A stretch of DNA of 64,000 bases from Pseudomonas putida (GTDB lineage: Bacteria; Pseudomonadota; Gammaproteobacteria; Pseudomonadales; Pseudomonadaceae): assembly GCA_041879295.1 (NCBI GenBank), contig CP047152.1, forward strand, positions 3,353,501 to 3,417,500, read 5' to 3'. Positions 37,861 through 47,823 of the stretch are shown piece after piece (the first letter of the stretch is position 1; each line of letters opens with the position of its first letter). A program made the translations under genes and the position numbers. Below the pieces are notes generated by a model that worked only from the letters and a program-made list of their open reading frames with translations, had not been told where the DNA came from and made no database searches.

Positions 37861-40800
37861 AGCGGGGTTTCCAGGGCGGCGTCGGTGCGCACGCCGCGCC
37901 AACGGTTGAAGCGGTGGCGCAGGCGGTCCAGGTACAGGTAAACCACCGGCGTCGTATAAAGGGTGAGGATCTGGCTGAACACCAGGCCCCCGATGATGGT
38001 CAGGCCCAGCGGCTGACGCATTTCTGCGCCCTCAGCCTGGCTCAACAGCAATGGCAATGCGCCAAGGATCGCCGCCAGGGTGGTCATCAGGATCGGCCGC
38101 AGGCGCAGCAGGCAGGCCCGGCGTATTGACTCTTCCGGCGAAAAGCCATGATGGCGCTCCAGTTGCAGGGCCAGGTCGATCATCAGGATGGCATTTTTTT
38201 TCACCACCCCGATCAACAGGAACAGCCCCAGCAACGAGATCAGGCTGAACTCGCCACCGGTGACGTACAGCGCCAGCAAGGCTCCGACGCCCGCCGAAGG
38301 CAGTGTCGAGAGAATGGTCAGCGGGTGAATGTAGCTTTCATACAGAATGCCCAGCACCAGGTACACCAGCAGCAGTGCGCCAAGGATCATGAATGGCTGG
38401 CCCTGCTGGGTCTTGGCAAAGGCATCGGCAGTGCCGCCGAGCTTGGCAATCACCTCCTCGGGCAAGCCCAGCCTGGCCACCGCGCGTTCCAGCGCCGCCA
38501 TGGCCTGGTCGGGGCTATAGCCCTCGGCGACGTCGAAGGCGATGTCTTCCGAAGCGAACTGGCCTTCGTGGCTGACCCGGTCGTTGGCCAGGCTGTTCTC
38601 GTAGTGAGCGATGGTCGACAGCGGCACCCGGGCGCCGTCGGCGGTGATCACCTGCACTTGCTCGAGCGTGCTCGGGTCCCAGGCGTATTTCGGGTTGATC
38701 TCCAGCACCACCTGGTATTGGTTGAGGCTGTCGTAGATGGTGGAGATCTGCCGCTGGCTGTAGGCGTTGTTCAGTACTGCGGTGACCATGTCCATGTCGA
38801 TGCCCAGGCGCTTGGCCTGGTCACGGTCGACCACCAGCGTCACCTGCTGGGTACCGGCGCCATCACGGGCGTCGATGGCGGTCAGCTCAGGCAGTGCACG
38901 CAGCGCAGCGACCACCTTGGGGAACCATTCGCGCAATGCCGAAAGGTCGCCGCTTTGCAGGGTATACAGGTACTGCGAAGAGGTCTGGTCACGCCCACCG
39001 CCACCCAGTTGCAGGTCCTGGTCAGCCATCAGGAACAGGCGCCCGCCGGGCACTTTGGGCAGTTCCTTGCGCAGGCGTTCGATCACTTTCTGCGCATCGA
39101 TCTTGCGCTCGCTGATCGGTTTCAGGCGCACCAGCACAAAGGCGTTGTTGGTACCGCTGTTGCCGCCGATGAAACCGGCAACGCTCTGCACGGCAGGGTC
39201 GGCCAGCAAGGCGCGGCGGTAGATTTCCATCTTCGGCTGCATCACGCTGAACGACAGGCCGTCGTCGCCACGGATGAAGCCCATCAACTGGCCGGTATCC
39301 TGCTGGGGCATCAACGTTTTGGGTACTACCACGTACAGGGCGATGTTGATGCCGATGGTGGCCAGCAGGCTGAGCAGGGTCAGGCGCTTGTGGCGCAGAG
39401 CCCAGCCCAGGCTGCGGTCATAGGCAGCAACCATGCGCTGATGCAGCTTGTCGCTCCAGCGCTGCAGGCGGCTCTGCTCGGCCTTGTGCGGCTTGAGCCA
39501 GCGGGCGCAGAGCATCGGCGTAAGGGTCAGCGACACCACCAGCGAGACGATGATCGCCGCCGCCAGAGTGATGGAAAACTCCTGGAACAGGTTGCGCACG
39601 ATGCCGCCCATGAACAGGATGGAGACAAACACCGCCACCAGCGACACGTTCATCGACAGCAAGGTGAAGCCCACTTCCTTGGCGCCCAGGAAGGCCGCCT
39701 TCATCGGCGGCTGGCCGTTCTCGATGTGCCTGGAGATGTTTTCCAGCACCACGATGGCATCGTCCACCACCAGCCCGGTGGCAAGGATCAGCGCCATCAG
39801 CGACAGGTTGTTGAGCGAGAAACCGCACAGGTACATGACCGCGAATGTCCCCACCAGCGATACCGGCACCGCCAGGCTGGGGATCAGCGAGGCGCGCAGG
39901 CTGCCGAGGAACAGGTAGACCACCAGGATCACCAGCACCACGGCGATCAGCAGGGTGTGCTCGGCCTCTTTGAGGGTGGCCTTGATCACGGGCGAGCGGT
40001 CCATGGCCACGTTCAATTGCACGCTGGCTGGCAGCAGCGACTGCAGTGCCGGTAGCTGGGCCTTGATCTGGTCGACCGTTTCGATGATGTTGGCGCCGGT
40101 CTGGCGGTTGACCACCAGCAGCACCGCTGCCTGGTCGTTGAAGAAGCCGCTGTTGTAACGGTTTTCAACGCCGTCGGTGACGGTCGCTACGTCAGACAGG
40201 CGCAAAATGGTGCCGTTCTGCTGGCGAATCACCACCGGCTCGTAGTCCTTGGCGCTTTCCAGCTGGTCGTTGGCCCGCACCTGCCAGTTACGCTCGGCGT
40301 CCTCGACAAAGCCCATGGGCCGGCGCTGGTTGGCGTTGGACACCGCAGTGCGCACCTCGTCCAGCGACAGGTTGTACTGGTTGAGCAGTTGCGGCTCGAC
40401 GGCAATGCGCACGGCCGGCAGCGAACTGCCACCGATCTGCACCTCCCCTACCCCCGATACCTGAGCCAGGCTCTGTGAAAGGATGGTGTCGGCCAGGTCA
40501 TACAGCTGGCCTTTCTGCAATACATCCGAGGTCAGCGACAGCACCATGATCGGCGCCTGCGACGGGTTGATCTTCTTGTAGGTGGGCATGCTGCGCATGC
40601 CGCTGGGCAGCAGGTTGCGGGTTGCGTTGATCGCCGCTTGCACCTCACGGGCTGCGCCATCAATGTCACGGCCCATCTCGAAGCCGATGATTACCCGTGT
40701 CGACCCCTGGCTGGAGCTGCTGGTGAGCGTGGTGACACCGGCGATGCTGCCGAGCTTGCGTTCCAGCGGTGTGGCCACGGTCGAAGCCATGACCTCGGGG

Positions 40801-40964
40801 CTGGCACCAGACAGGTTCGCCGACACCACGATCACCGGGAAGTCCATTTGCGGCAGTGGCGCCACCGGCAGCAAGCCAAAGCTGACCCCACCCAGCAGCA
40901 TGATCGCCAGGCTCAACAGCATGGTCGCCACCGGGCGACGGATGAAAGGCCCGGACAGGTTCAT
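37857..40964 (-). CDS. muxC: RND multidrug efflux permease, second of pair
   Basis: A 1035-aa inner-membrane H+-driven pump subunit. It opens with [20 protein letters not shown], has the RND periplasmic domains, and carries the proton-relay motif [20 protein letters not shown] in helix 4. It has 12 membrane helices in the usual split 6+6 layout. With the neighbouring permease it forms the MdtB/MdtC-like heteromeric class. It starts inside the stop of the preceding permease gene (ATGA). Confidence 0.94.
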   Translation of the reverse strand: MNLSGPFIRRPVATMLLSLAIMLLGGVSFGLLPVAPLPQMDFPVIVVSANLSGASPEVMASTVATPLERKLGSIAGVTTLTSSSSQGSTRVIIGFEMGRDIDGAAREVQAAINATRNLLPSGMRSMPTYKKINPSQAPIMVLSLTSDVLQKGQLYDLADTILSQSLAQVSGVGEVQIGGSSLPAVRIAVEPQLLNQYNLSLDEVRTAVSNANQRRPMGFVEDAERNWQVRANDQLESAKDYEPVVIRQQNGTILRLSDVATVTDGVENRYNSGFFNDQAAVLLVVNRQTGANIIETVDQIKAQLPALQSLLPASVQLNVAMDRSPVIKATLKEAEHTLLIAVVLVILVVYLFLGSLRASLIPSLAVPVSLVGTFAVMYLCGFSLNNLSLMALILATGLVVDDAIVVLENISRHIENGQPPMKAAFLGAKEVGFTLLSMNVSLVAVFVSILFMGGIVRNLFQEFSITLAAAIIVSLVVSLTLTPMLCARWLKPHKAEQSRLQRWSDKLHQRMVAAYDRSLGWALRHKRLTLLSLLATIGINIALYVVVPKTLMPQQDTGQLMGFIRGDDGLSFSVMQPKMEIYRRALLADPAVQSVAGFIGGNSGTNNAFVLVRLKPISERKIDAQKVIERLRKELPKVPGGRLFLMADQDLQLGGGGRDQTSSQYLYTLQSGDLSALREWFPKVVAALRALPELTAIDARDGAGTQQVTLVVDRDQAKRLGIDMDMVTAVLNNAYSQRQISTIYDSLNQYQVVLEINPKYAWDPSTLEQVQVITADGARVPLSTIAHYENSLANDRVSHEGQFASEDIAFDVAEGYSPDQAMAALERAVARLGLPEEVIAKLGGTADAFAKTQQGQPFMILGALLLVYLVLGILYESYIHPLTILSTLPSAGVGALLALYVTGGEFSLISLLGLFLLIGVVKKNAILMIDLALQLERHHGFSPEESIRRACLLRLRPILMTTLAAILGALPLLLSQAEGAEMRQPLGLTIIGGLVFSQILTLYTTPVVYLYLDRLRHRFNRWRGVRTDAALETPL

Positions 40965-43900
40965 GCCTGAGCCTGCTTCACGTCAGTGGCCGGGCGCCAG
41001 CGGCGGGCCAGGCGATCGAAGTACAGGTAGATGACCGGGGTGGTGAACAGCGTCAGCACCTGGCTGACCAGCAGCCCGCCGACCATCACCAGGCCCAGTG
41101 GCTGACGCAGCTCGGCGCCGGAACCGGTGGCAAGCATCAGCGGCACCGCGCCAAACAGCGCGGCCAGGGTGGTCATCAGGATCGGCCTAAAGCGCAGCAG
41201 CGCCGCCTGGTAGATGGCATCGCGTGGGCTCATGCCCTGATGGCGCTCGGCCTCCAGGGCGAAGTCGATCATCATGATCGCGTTCTTCTTGACGATACCG
41301 ATCAGCAGGATGATGCCGATGATGGCGATCATGCCCAGGTCGTTACCGCTGATGAGCAAGGCCAGCAAGGCACCGACCGCCGCCGACGGCAGGGTCGAGA
41401 GGATGGTGACCGGGTGGATGTAGCTTTCGTACAGCACCCCCAGCACGATGTACATGGTCACCACCGCCGCCAGAATCAGCAGCAAAGTGCTCGACAGCGA
41501 CGCCTGGAAGGCCTCGGCCGCACCCTGGAAGCGGGTTTGCACACCCAACGGCATGCCGATGTCCTGCTGCACCTGCTCGATCACCTGCACGGCTTCGCCC
41601 AGCGACGCGCCGTGGGCCAGGTTGAACGACAAGGTCACTGCCGGGAACTGGCCGATGTGGGAAATAGCCAGCTGGGCTTGACGCTGGTCGATCCGCGCCA
41701 GCGCCGAAAGGCGCACCTGGCCGCCATCGGTGGCCTTGACGTGAATCGATTCCAGCGCCTGCGGGCCGATCGTGGCGGCGTCCTTGGCCTGCAACACCAC
41801 GCGGTACTGGCTGGCCTGGGTGTAGATGGTCGAAATCTGCCGCTGGCCGAAGGCGTCGTACAGGGCATTGGTGATCTGCGACACGCTGATCCCCAGGCGG
41901 CTGGCCATGTCACGGTCGATTACCAAGTACACCTGCAAGCCCTTGTCCTGCAGGTCGCTGGCCACATCGGCCAGTTCCGGGCGCGGCTGCAGCGCCTGCA
42001 CCAGCTTGCCGCTCCACTGCGCCAGCAGGTCGGCGTCCGGTGACGACAGGCTGAACTGGTACTGGGTCCGGCTGACCCGGTCCTCGATGCTCAGGTCTTG
42101 CACCGGCTGCATGAACAGGCGGATGCCCACCAGCCGGTCGACTTGCGGCTGCAGGCGGCTGATCACTTCGCTGGCGCTGACATCGCGCTCGCCGTGGGGC
42201 TTGAGGTTGATCAGCAGGCGACCGCTGTTGAGCGTGGCGTTGTCGCCGTCTACGCCAATGTAGGACGACAGGCTTTGCACGGCCGGGTCTTGCAGGATGA
42301 CCTTGCTCAGGGCCTGCTGACGTTCGCTCATGGCGGCGAACGAGGTGGACTGCGGCGCCTCGGAAATACCCTGGATCACCCCGGTATCCTGCACCGGGAA
42401 GAAGCCCTTGGGCACGACCATGTACAGAAACACCGTGAGCACCAGGCTGGCCACCGCCACCAGCAAGGTCAGCGGCTGATGCTTGAGCACCCACTGCAGG
42501 GCACTGCCGTAGTGCTTGATCAGCCAGTCGATCCAGGCGCCACTGGCACGGTAGAAGCGGCCTTGCTCTTCTTCCTTGGGCTCGCGCTTGAGCAGACGCG
42601 CGCACATCATCGGTGTCAGGGTCAGGGACACCACCAGGGAAATCAGGATAGCCACTGCCAGCGTGATGGCGAACTCGCGGAACAAGCGTCCGACCACGTC
42701 AGCCATGAACAGTAGCGGGATCAGTACCGCAATCAGCGAGAAGGTCAGCGAAATCAGGGTGAAGCCAATCTGCCGGGCGCCCTTGAGCGCCGCCTGCATG
42801 GGCGTCTCGCCCTCTTCGATATGCCGGGAGATGTTCTCCAGCATGACGATGGCATCATCGACCACAAAGCCGGTGGCGATGGTCAGGGCCATGAGTGTCA
42901 GGTTGTTGACCGAGAACCCTGCCAGGTACATGACCCCGAACGTCCCGATCAGCGACAGTGGCACGGCAATCGACGGAATGAGGGTGGCGCTGAAGCGGCG
43001 CAAGAAGACGAAGGTGACCATCACCACCAGAACGATGGCGATCAGCAGCTCGTGCTGCACGTCCTTGACCGCGGCGCGAATGGTCTGGGTGCGGTCGGTC
43101 AGCACCGACACATCGAGGCCGGCCGGCAGGTTGTCGGTGATCGACGGCAGCAGGCCCTTGATGCGGTCGACCACTTCGATCACGTTGGCACCCGGCTGAC
43201 GCTGGATGTTCAGCAGCACAGCATGGTTTTCGTTCGCCCAGGCGGCCAGCCGCTCGTTTTCGGCGCCATCGACGATTTCAGCCACATCTTTCAGGCGCAG
43301 CGGCGCACCGTTGTTGTAGGCCAGGATCAGGTTGGCGTATTCCTCAGGAGAGCGCAGCTGGTCGTTGGCATCGAGCATCGACACCCGGGTCGGGCCATCG
43401 AAGTTGCCTTTGGGCTGGTTGACGTTGGAAGCACCGATCAGCGTGCGCACGTCATCCAGATTCAAGCCGTTGGCCGCCAGGGCGTCGACGTTGACCTTGA
43501 TGCGTACCGCCTGGCGCTGGCCACCGGCAATGCTGACCATGCCCACGCCGCTGATTTGCGCAAGCTTTTGCGCCACGCGGGTATCGACCAGGTCGTTGAG
43601 CTTGGGCAGCGGCATGGTCTTGCTGGAGATGGCCAGGGTCAGCACCGGAGTGTCGGCCGGGTTGACCTTGTTGTATACCGGCGGTGCCGGCAGGTCGCTG
43701 GGCAGCAGGTTGCTGGCGGCGTTGATCGCGGCCTGCACCTGTTGCTCGGCAACGTCCATGTTCATGTCGAGGTTGAAACGCAGGGTCAGCACCGACGCGC
43801 CGCCAGAACTGGTCGAGGCCATCTGTTCCAGGCCCGGCATCTGGCCGAACTGGCGCTCCAATGGCGCGGTGACGGCGCTGGTCATCACCTGCGGGCTGGC

Positions 43901-44059
43901 GCCGGGGTACAGGGTCATGACGCGAATGGTCGGGTAATCCACCTGTGGCAAGGCGGATACCGGCAGCAACTTGTAGGCGATCAGGCCGGCCAGCACGATG
44001 GCCAGCATGCTCAGCGTGGTGGCGACCGGGCGCAGGATGAACAGGCGCGAGAGGTTCAT
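40961..44059 (-). CDS. muxB: RND multidrug efflux permease, first of pair
   Basis: A 1032-aa RND permease beginning [20 protein letters not shown], with [20 protein letters not shown] in helix 4 and the full two-half RND plan. It is paired with the similar but distinct permease downstream, as in MdtBC/MuxBC. ATGA overlaps join it to the adaptor gene upstream and the second permease downstream. Confidence 0.94.
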   Translation of the reverse strand: MNLSRLFILRPVATTLSMLAIVLAGLIAYKLLPVSALPQVDYPTIRVMTLYPGASPQVMTSAVTAPLERQFGQMPGLEQMASTSSGGASVLTLRFNLDMNMDVAEQQVQAAINAASNLLPSDLPAPPVYNKVNPADTPVLTLAISSKTMPLPKLNDLVDTRVAQKLAQISGVGMVSIAGGQRQAVRIKVNVDALAANGLNLDDVRTLIGASNVNQPKGNFDGPTRVSMLDANDQLRSPEEYANLILAYNNGAPLRLKDVAEIVDGAENERLAAWANENHAVLLNIQRQPGANVIEVVDRIKGLLPSITDNLPAGLDVSVLTDRTQTIRAAVKDVQHELLIAIVLVVMVTFVFLRRFSATLIPSIAVPLSLIGTFGVMYLAGFSVNNLTLMALTIATGFVVDDAIVMLENISRHIEEGETPMQAALKGARQIGFTLISLTFSLIAVLIPLLFMADVVGRLFREFAITLAVAILISLVVSLTLTPMMCARLLKREPKEEEQGRFYRASGAWIDWLIKHYGSALQWVLKHQPLTLLVAVASLVLTVFLYMVVPKGFFPVQDTGVIQGISEAPQSTSFAAMSERQQALSKVILQDPAVQSLSSYIGVDGDNATLNSGRLLINLKPHGERDVSASEVISRLQPQVDRLVGIRLFMQPVQDLSIEDRVSRTQYQFSLSSPDADLLAQWSGKLVQALQPRPELADVASDLQDKGLQVYLVIDRDMASRLGISVSQITNALYDAFGQRQISTIYTQASQYRVVLQAKDAATIGPQALESIHVKATDGGQVRLSALARIDQRQAQLAISHIGQFPAVTLSFNLAHGASLGEAVQVIEQVQQDIGMPLGVQTRFQGAAEAFQASLSSTLLLILAAVVTMYIVLGVLYESYIHPVTILSTLPSAAVGALLALLISGNDLGMIAIIGIILLIGIVKKNAIMMIDFALEAERHQGMSPRDAIYQAALLRFRPILMTTLAALFGAVPLMLATGSGAELRQPLGLVMVGGLLVSQVLTLFTTPVIYLYFDRLARRWRPATDVKQAQA

Positions 44060-45366
44060 GCGCCCGCCTTGCCTGCTGCGTTGCCGGGTTGTGCTTCACC
44101 TGTTGTTTGGGCCGCGCCCTTGGCTTCCTGCCCTTGCAGGTGCTGGCCTGGGCTGGTCGGCACTTGCGAGCTGTCTTCGACCACTTCCACCTTGGTGCCT
44201 TCGCGCAGGCGGTCGGTGCCTTCCAGCACCAGGCGGTCGCCGGCCTTCAGGCCGTCGAGAATGACGCTGTTCTCGCCATCGCTGGCGCCCACCTTCAGCT
44301 TGCGGACATTGACGGTGCTCTGCTCGTTGACCACATAGGCGAAGGTGCCATCGTTGCCAAACTGGATAGCCGCGGCCGGCGCCATGACCACCTGCTTGAG
44401 GGTGTCGGCCAGCAAGCGCACGTTGACGAACTGATTGGGGAACAGGGCCAGGTCCTTGTTCTCGAAACGGCCTTTGAACTTGAGTGTGCCAGTGGTGGTG
44501 TCGATCTGGTTGTCGATGCTGCCCAGCACACCGGTGGACTGCAGCTTGCTGTCACTGCGGTCCCAGGCCTCGACCGGCAGGCTGGCGCCACTGCGGTAGC
44601 GCTCCAGCACAGTGGTCAGTTCGGTTTCCGGCAGGGTGAAGGCGACGTTGATCGGCTCGGTCTGGGTAATCACTACCAGCGCGGTGGTGTCGTTGGCGGC
44701 CACCAGGTTGCCCAGATCGAGCTGGCGCAGGCCCACCCGGCCACTGATGGGCGCACGGATCTGGGTGAAATCGAGGTTCAGGCGGGCGTCGTTGACCTGT
44801 GCCTGATTGGTCTTGACCAGCCCTTGGAACTGCGCAACCTGGGCTTGGGCAGTGTCCAGGGTTTGCTTGGCGATGCTGTCTTCGGCGTACAGGCCTTTAT
44901 AGCGGGCCAGGTCGACCTGAGCGTTCTTCAACTGCGCCTGGTTCTGCGCCAAGGTACCTTCGGCCTGCTGCAGGGCGATGCGATAAGGGCGCGGGTCGAT
45001 TTCGGCCAGCAGGTCGCCGGCCTTGACGCGCTGGCCCTCCTTGAAGTGGATTTTCACAAGCTCGCCAGCCACGCGGCTGCGCACATTGACTGTATTGGTC
45101 GCGGTGACCGTGCCCAAGGCTTTGTAGTAGAGCGGGAAGTCGCCTGTCCGCACCGGCACGACGCGTACCGGCACCGGGTCGCTGGAACCGCCAAAACCTG
45201 GGCGGCCGCCGATCATGCCCATGCCCTTGCCACCGCGCCCGCCACTGGCCTCTTTATGCGCAGGCGTCGCTGCGGGCCACAGCCACCAGGCCAGTGCAGC
45301 CACCAGCAGCAGGATCAGCAGGCCGACGAGCCAGCGACGGAGGGAACGGGAATTGGACGCTTGCAT
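44056..45366 (-). CDS. muxA: RND periplasmic adaptor (membrane fusion) protein
   Basis: A 436-aa adaptor. It has an N-terminal membrane anchor ([19 protein letters not shown]), a Gly-rich linker ([10 protein letters not shown]), then the HlyD-type lipoyl halves and an alpha-hairpin ([39 protein letters not shown]), and a C-terminal region resembling MdtA. It is the first gene of the four-gene efflux operon. Met 45366 was chosen because it precedes the anchor; the open frame to 45438 crosses the promoter region. Confidence 0.92.
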   Translation of the reverse strand: MQASNSRSLRRWLVGLLILLLVAALAWWLWPAATPAHKEASGGRGGKGMGMIGGRPGFGGSSDPVPVRVVPVRTGDFPLYYKALGTVTATNTVNVRSRVAGELVKIHFKEGQRVKAGDLLAEIDPRPYRIALQQAEGTLAQNQAQLKNAQVDLARYKGLYAEDSIAKQTLDTAQAQVAQFQGLVKTNQAQVNDARLNLDFTQIRAPISGRVGLRQLDLGNLVAANDTTALVVITQTEPINVAFTLPETELTTVLERYRSGASLPVEAWDRSDSKLQSTGVLGSIDNQIDTTTGTLKFKGRFENKDLALFPNQFVNVRLLADTLKQVVMAPAAAIQFGNDGTFAYVVNEQSTVNVRKLKVGASDGENSVILDGLKAGDRLVLEGTDRLREGTKVEVVEDSSQVPTSPGQHLQGQEAKGAAQTTGEAQPGNAAGKAGA

Positions 45367-45410
45367 GGGTTGAACGAACCTTGTTCGGAATGACGACTTG
45401 GGGAGGATGA

Positions 45411-45438
45411 ACGATAAGCACTGCCATCGTTTTAGCAA
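45411..45438 (-). promoter_or_regulatory. Possible sigma-70 promoter of muxABC-opmB
   Basis: On the minus strand TTGCTA (45438-45433) and TATCGT (45416-45411) are 16 bases apart, each 4 of 6 to consensus, about 45 bases before the muxA ATG. Confidence 0.4.
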
Positions 45439-45444
45439 AGGGCC

Positions 45445-45460
45445 TTTACCAGAGGTTTAC
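45445..45460 (-). promoter_or_regulatory. CpxR-like box upstream of muxA
   Basis: The minus strand reads GTAAA-CCTCTG-GTAAA, i.e. GTAAA direct repeats 6 bases apart, the CpxR consensus form (GTAAA-N4-8-GTAAA). It lies just upstream of the likely -35. The related E. coli mdtABC operon is envelope-stress controlled, and CpxR activates RND pumps in Pseudomonas. Confidence 0.55.
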
Positions 45461-45500
45461 CTTTGCCTGACGTTGCCAAGAGGCGGAATTTTAAATGAAA

Positions 45501-45526
45501 ACGGCCCGGAACGTGTTCCGGGCCGT
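45501..45526 (-). terminator. Terminator downstream of tpx (possibly bidirectional)
   Basis: A perfect 12-bp stem with a 2-nt loop, ACGGCCCGGAAC-GT-GTTCCGGGCCGT. On the minus strand it is followed by TTTCATTT, so it most likely ends the tpx transcript before the muxA promoter. Confidence 0.75.
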
Positions 45527-45585
45527 TACAGGGTGTTGCTTGGAGCGGTGACGGGCCTGAAGGTTCGGTTGCCTGGTCTGGCCCT

Positions 45586-45668
45586 TTCGCGGGTGAACCC
45601 GCTCCTACGGGGATGTCACAGCCTTTGAAAACTGTGCCGCACGTTGTAGGAGCGGGTTTACCCGCGAA
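45586..45668. repeat. REP pair in inverted orientation
   Basis: TTCGCGGGTGAACCCGCTCC at 45586-45605 and its near-complement ending at 45668 form a pair of P. putida REP units about 37 bases apart, between tpx and its terminator. Confidence 0.8.
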
Positions 45669-45713
45669 GAGGCCATCACAGGCTACAGACGCCCGCCCTG
45701 CCCCACGCAATCC

Positions 45714-46214
45714 TTACTTCAGTACAGCCAGCGCCGCGTCGTAGTTCGGCTCGTCAGCAATTTCGCCAACCAGTTCGCTGTGCAGCACCTTGTCGTTCTC
45801 GTCCAGCACCACCACGGCGCGGGCGGCCAGGCCGGCCAGCGGGCCGTCGGCAATGGCTACGCCGTAGTTTTCGAGGAACTCGCGGCCACGCAGGGTCGAC
45901 AGGTTCTTCACATTGTCCAGCCCTTCGGCACCGCAGAAACGTGCCTGGGCGAACGGCAGGTCAGCCGAGATGCACAGCACCACGGTGTTGGCAACGTCGT
46001 TGGCCTGGGCGTTGAACTTGCGCACCGAGGTGGCGCAGGTCGGGGTATCGACGCTTGGGAAGATATTCAGCACCTTGCGCTTGCCGGCGTAGTCTTTCAG
46101 CGACTTGTCAGCCAGGCCTTCACCTACCAGGGAGAAAGCCGGAGCCTGGGCGCCGGCCTGTGGCAGGTTGCCGTTTACCTGGACCGGGTTGCCTTTGAGA
46201 GTCACTTGAGCCAT
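45714..46214 (-). CDS. tpx: Thiol peroxidase (atypical 2-Cys peroxiredoxin)
   Basis: A 166-aa Tpx. It contains the peroxidatic Cys in [17 protein letters not shown] near residue 60 and the resolving Cys in [13 protein letters not shown] near residue 94, and reduces hydroperoxides in the cytoplasm or periplasm. The start at 46214 ([13 protein letters not shown]) matches the family N-terminus; the open frame to 46304 has no support. It is divergent from the peptide cassette across 421 bases. Confidence 0.95.
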   Translation of the reverse strand: MAQVTLKGNPVQVNGNLPQAGAQAPAFSLVGEGLADKSLKDYAGKRKVLNIFPSVDTPTCATSVRKFNAQANDVANTVVLCISADLPFAQARFCGAEGLDNVKNLSTLRGREFLENYGVAIADGPLAGLAARAVVVLDENDKVLHSELVGEIADEPNYDAALAVLK

Positions 46215-46635
46215 GACGAAATCCTTATGCGGGGTTTGAAAAGGACACTGAGTTAAGCATGAAGGCAGCCGGGTGCCTATGGGGGGCAGGTGAAATTGTT
46301 CCATTGCCGGACGAATTTTGTGGACAAAAAATGCCGATAGCCGCGGTTACGGCCAGTTGCCTCACAGTTCACGACCGCCCATCCACACCTCCCACTCCGA
46401 GTGCGGAGCACAGTGAGCTAATTGATATGGGCGGTACAACGCTGCTCCCAAAATCGCTGTGAGGTTTGTGGCAGAGGCTTTACGACGCAGTTGGATTGGC
46501 ACCTCGTGACTATAAGGGTAACAAATCCTACAACTTCATCGGAAGTTTCGCTACAAAGTTTGCCTTGTACATCTTCAAAGTGACGCTAACATCAGACAAG
46601 TCGCAATACCGCGACGCATAAATGGAGATTCAAAT
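46215..46635. other. Intergenic region between tpx and the peptide cassette
   Basis: 421 bases with no convincing gene before the small peptide. Composition turns AT-rich from about 46480. A weak TTGTAC (46565-46570) / TAACAT (46587-46592) pair is the best promoter candidate for the cassette. I saw no insertion-sequence ends or att-like repeats. Confidence 0.4.
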
Positions 46636-46704
46636 ATGAAAACCATCAAGATGGAGTCTACAAAACTGGCCAACCTGGCCCTTCTGGTCAAAAAGAGCCA
46701 GTAA
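46636..46704 (+). CDS. Candidate 22-residue precursor peptide
   Basis: A 22-codon gene encoding a Lys-rich peptide that starts MKTIKMESTK and ends LLVKKSQ, with a hydrophobic middle (LANLALL). GGAG at 46624-46627 lies 8 bases before the ATG. It is followed by a hairpin and then by a flavin dehydrogenase and a diiron oxygenase gene on the same strand. Size, position and hairpin are typical of ribosomal peptide precursors or small cofactor precursors such as PqqA. It has no Cys and few Ser/Thr, so azole or lanthionine chemistry is unlikely. It could instead be a leader peptide controlling the downstream genes. No homologue is recognised. Confidence 0.5.
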   Translation: MKTIKMESTKLANLALLVKKSQ

Positions 46705-46722
46705 GCCTTAACCGATGAATGC

Positions 46723-46745
46723 TGAAGCGCAGTGCCGGCCTGCGC
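46723..46745 (+). promoter_or_regulatory. Hairpin between precursor peptide and modification genes
   Basis: AAGCGCAG and CTGCGCTT form a perfect 8-bp stem around a 7-nt loop (TGCCGGC), in the 60 bases between the peptide stop and the dehydrogenase start. There is no T-run, so partial termination or 3'-end protection of the peptide message is more likely than full termination. Confidence 0.6.
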
Positions 46746-46764
46746 TTTAGCCAAAGGAGGAAAA

Positions 46765-47820
46765 ATGGTAAGCAGAGACTGTTTTTTTATCGCCAAGGAT
46801 AACGCTCTGATCTGCTGGGACTTCAACAATCACAAGCAGTATGAACTTTCAGCCGAGCACGCAGAAAAACTGATATCGATCATTTACGGCCACCCCTGCA
46901 ATGACCCAACTGATCCCACAATCAAAGATCTAAAGCGCTGCGAGATAATCACTGACCGCACAACGGATGAAAACGCTTGGGGATGGGACATTCTCTCTAG
47001 AATCTTTCATATTGGAACCAAAAACATACCGCTAGACGATCAACCAACCAGTACGCATCAATGGGCCAACCAATACCTGGAACATTGCAATGAAGTATTG
47101 AGTGAAATACCTCCTGCCGCCGCCGATGAGCCAACAGCAGGCATCCAACTGCCAACCACAAGCAACGCCAGTGAGTTCGATAAAATTCTCGGGCGGCGGG
47201 CAACCGTGAGAAACTTTCATCGCTCATTAATTCCAATAGCTGAACTAGGGCAAATTTTACACCACACGCTAGGCTTTATTGACTCTCGAGCCCTGGATCA
47301 TGAAGAAGGAGGGATTGAGCAATTCAACAAGCGGCGTTGCAGCCCATCAGCAGGAGGATTGAATGCCACCGAAGGCTATGTATACATAGCGAATGTCGAA
47401 GGTATAGCGCCAGGAATTTACCGGTATGACCCTCACATGCATCAGTTATACTGGCGTAATCCGCTGCCTCCAAGATTGGGTGACTTGCTCTCTGGACAAC
47501 ATTTCGCCAACGATATACCAGTGGGATTATTCCTTACCTCCAGATTCGATAAATTGTGGTGGAAGTACGAACATTCGCGTGCTTATCGGATGGCACTGAT
47601 CGAGATAGGCCATGTGGCACAGACCTTTCAGCTGGCTGCTACCGCCTGCGGAATGAATACCTGGCTAACTGGCGCATTGAATGAGTGCTTGATTGAACCA
47701 CTGCTGAACCCTATAAACGCGAATGAGCAGGTCCTTTTCTTTGTCGGCTGTGGCTACAGTGATGGGTCCGCCATTCCCGACTGCCTAAAGTCCATCTTGA
47801 AAAAAACCGAGGCGAGCTGA
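46765..47820 (+). CDS. SagB/ThcOx-type FMN-dependent peptide dehydrogenase
   Basis: A 351-aa nitroreductase-fold protein. Residues 1-70 look like a small winged-helix-like domain (CFFIAKDNALICWDFNNHKQ), followed by WGWDILSRIFHIGTKN, a segment typical of SagB-family N-termini. The flavin domain starts near 140 with RRATVRNF and continues with SPSAGGLNATEGYVYI, GIAPGIYRYDP and MALIEIGHVAQTFQLAATAC. SagB-type enzymes usually oxidise azolines made by a YcaO partner; none is encoded here. AAAGGAGG at 46753-46760, 4 bases upstream, fixes the start. Codon use and AT content differ from the host genes. The diiron oxygenase gene begins 3 bases after its stop. Confidence 0.78.
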   Translation: MVSRDCFFIAKDNALICWDFNNHKQYELSAEHAEKLISIIYGHPCNDPTDPTIKDLKRCEIITDRTTDENAWGWDILSRIFHIGTKNIPLDDQPTSTHQWANQYLEHCNEVLSEIPPAAADEPTAGIQLPTTSNASEFDKILGRRATVRNFHRSLIPIAELGQILHHTLGFIDSRALDHEEGGIEQFNKRRCSPSAGGLNATEGYVYIANVEGIAPGIYRYDPHMHQLYWRNPLPPRLGDLLSGQHFANDIPVGLFLTSRFDKLWWKYEHSRAYRMALIEIGHVAQTFQLAATACGMNTWLTGALNECLIEPLLNPINANEQVLFFVGCGYSDGSAIPDCLKSILKKTEAS

Positions 47821-47823
47821 CAT

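Noticed and set aside
38148..40055. 635-codon open frame on the plus strand
   Set aside because: Antisense to muxC, with repeated QHHQ-type composition and no domain; a GC-frame shadow.
46259..46462. 67-codon frame upstream of the peptide cassette
   Set aside because: No ribosome binding site at a proper distance and no recognisable sequence; it runs through the tpx upstream region.
46491..46516. TTGGAT / TATAAG as a promoter for the peptide cassette
   Set aside because: The spacing is only 14 bases and a sigma-54 reading of TTGGCAC lacks the GC element at the right distance.
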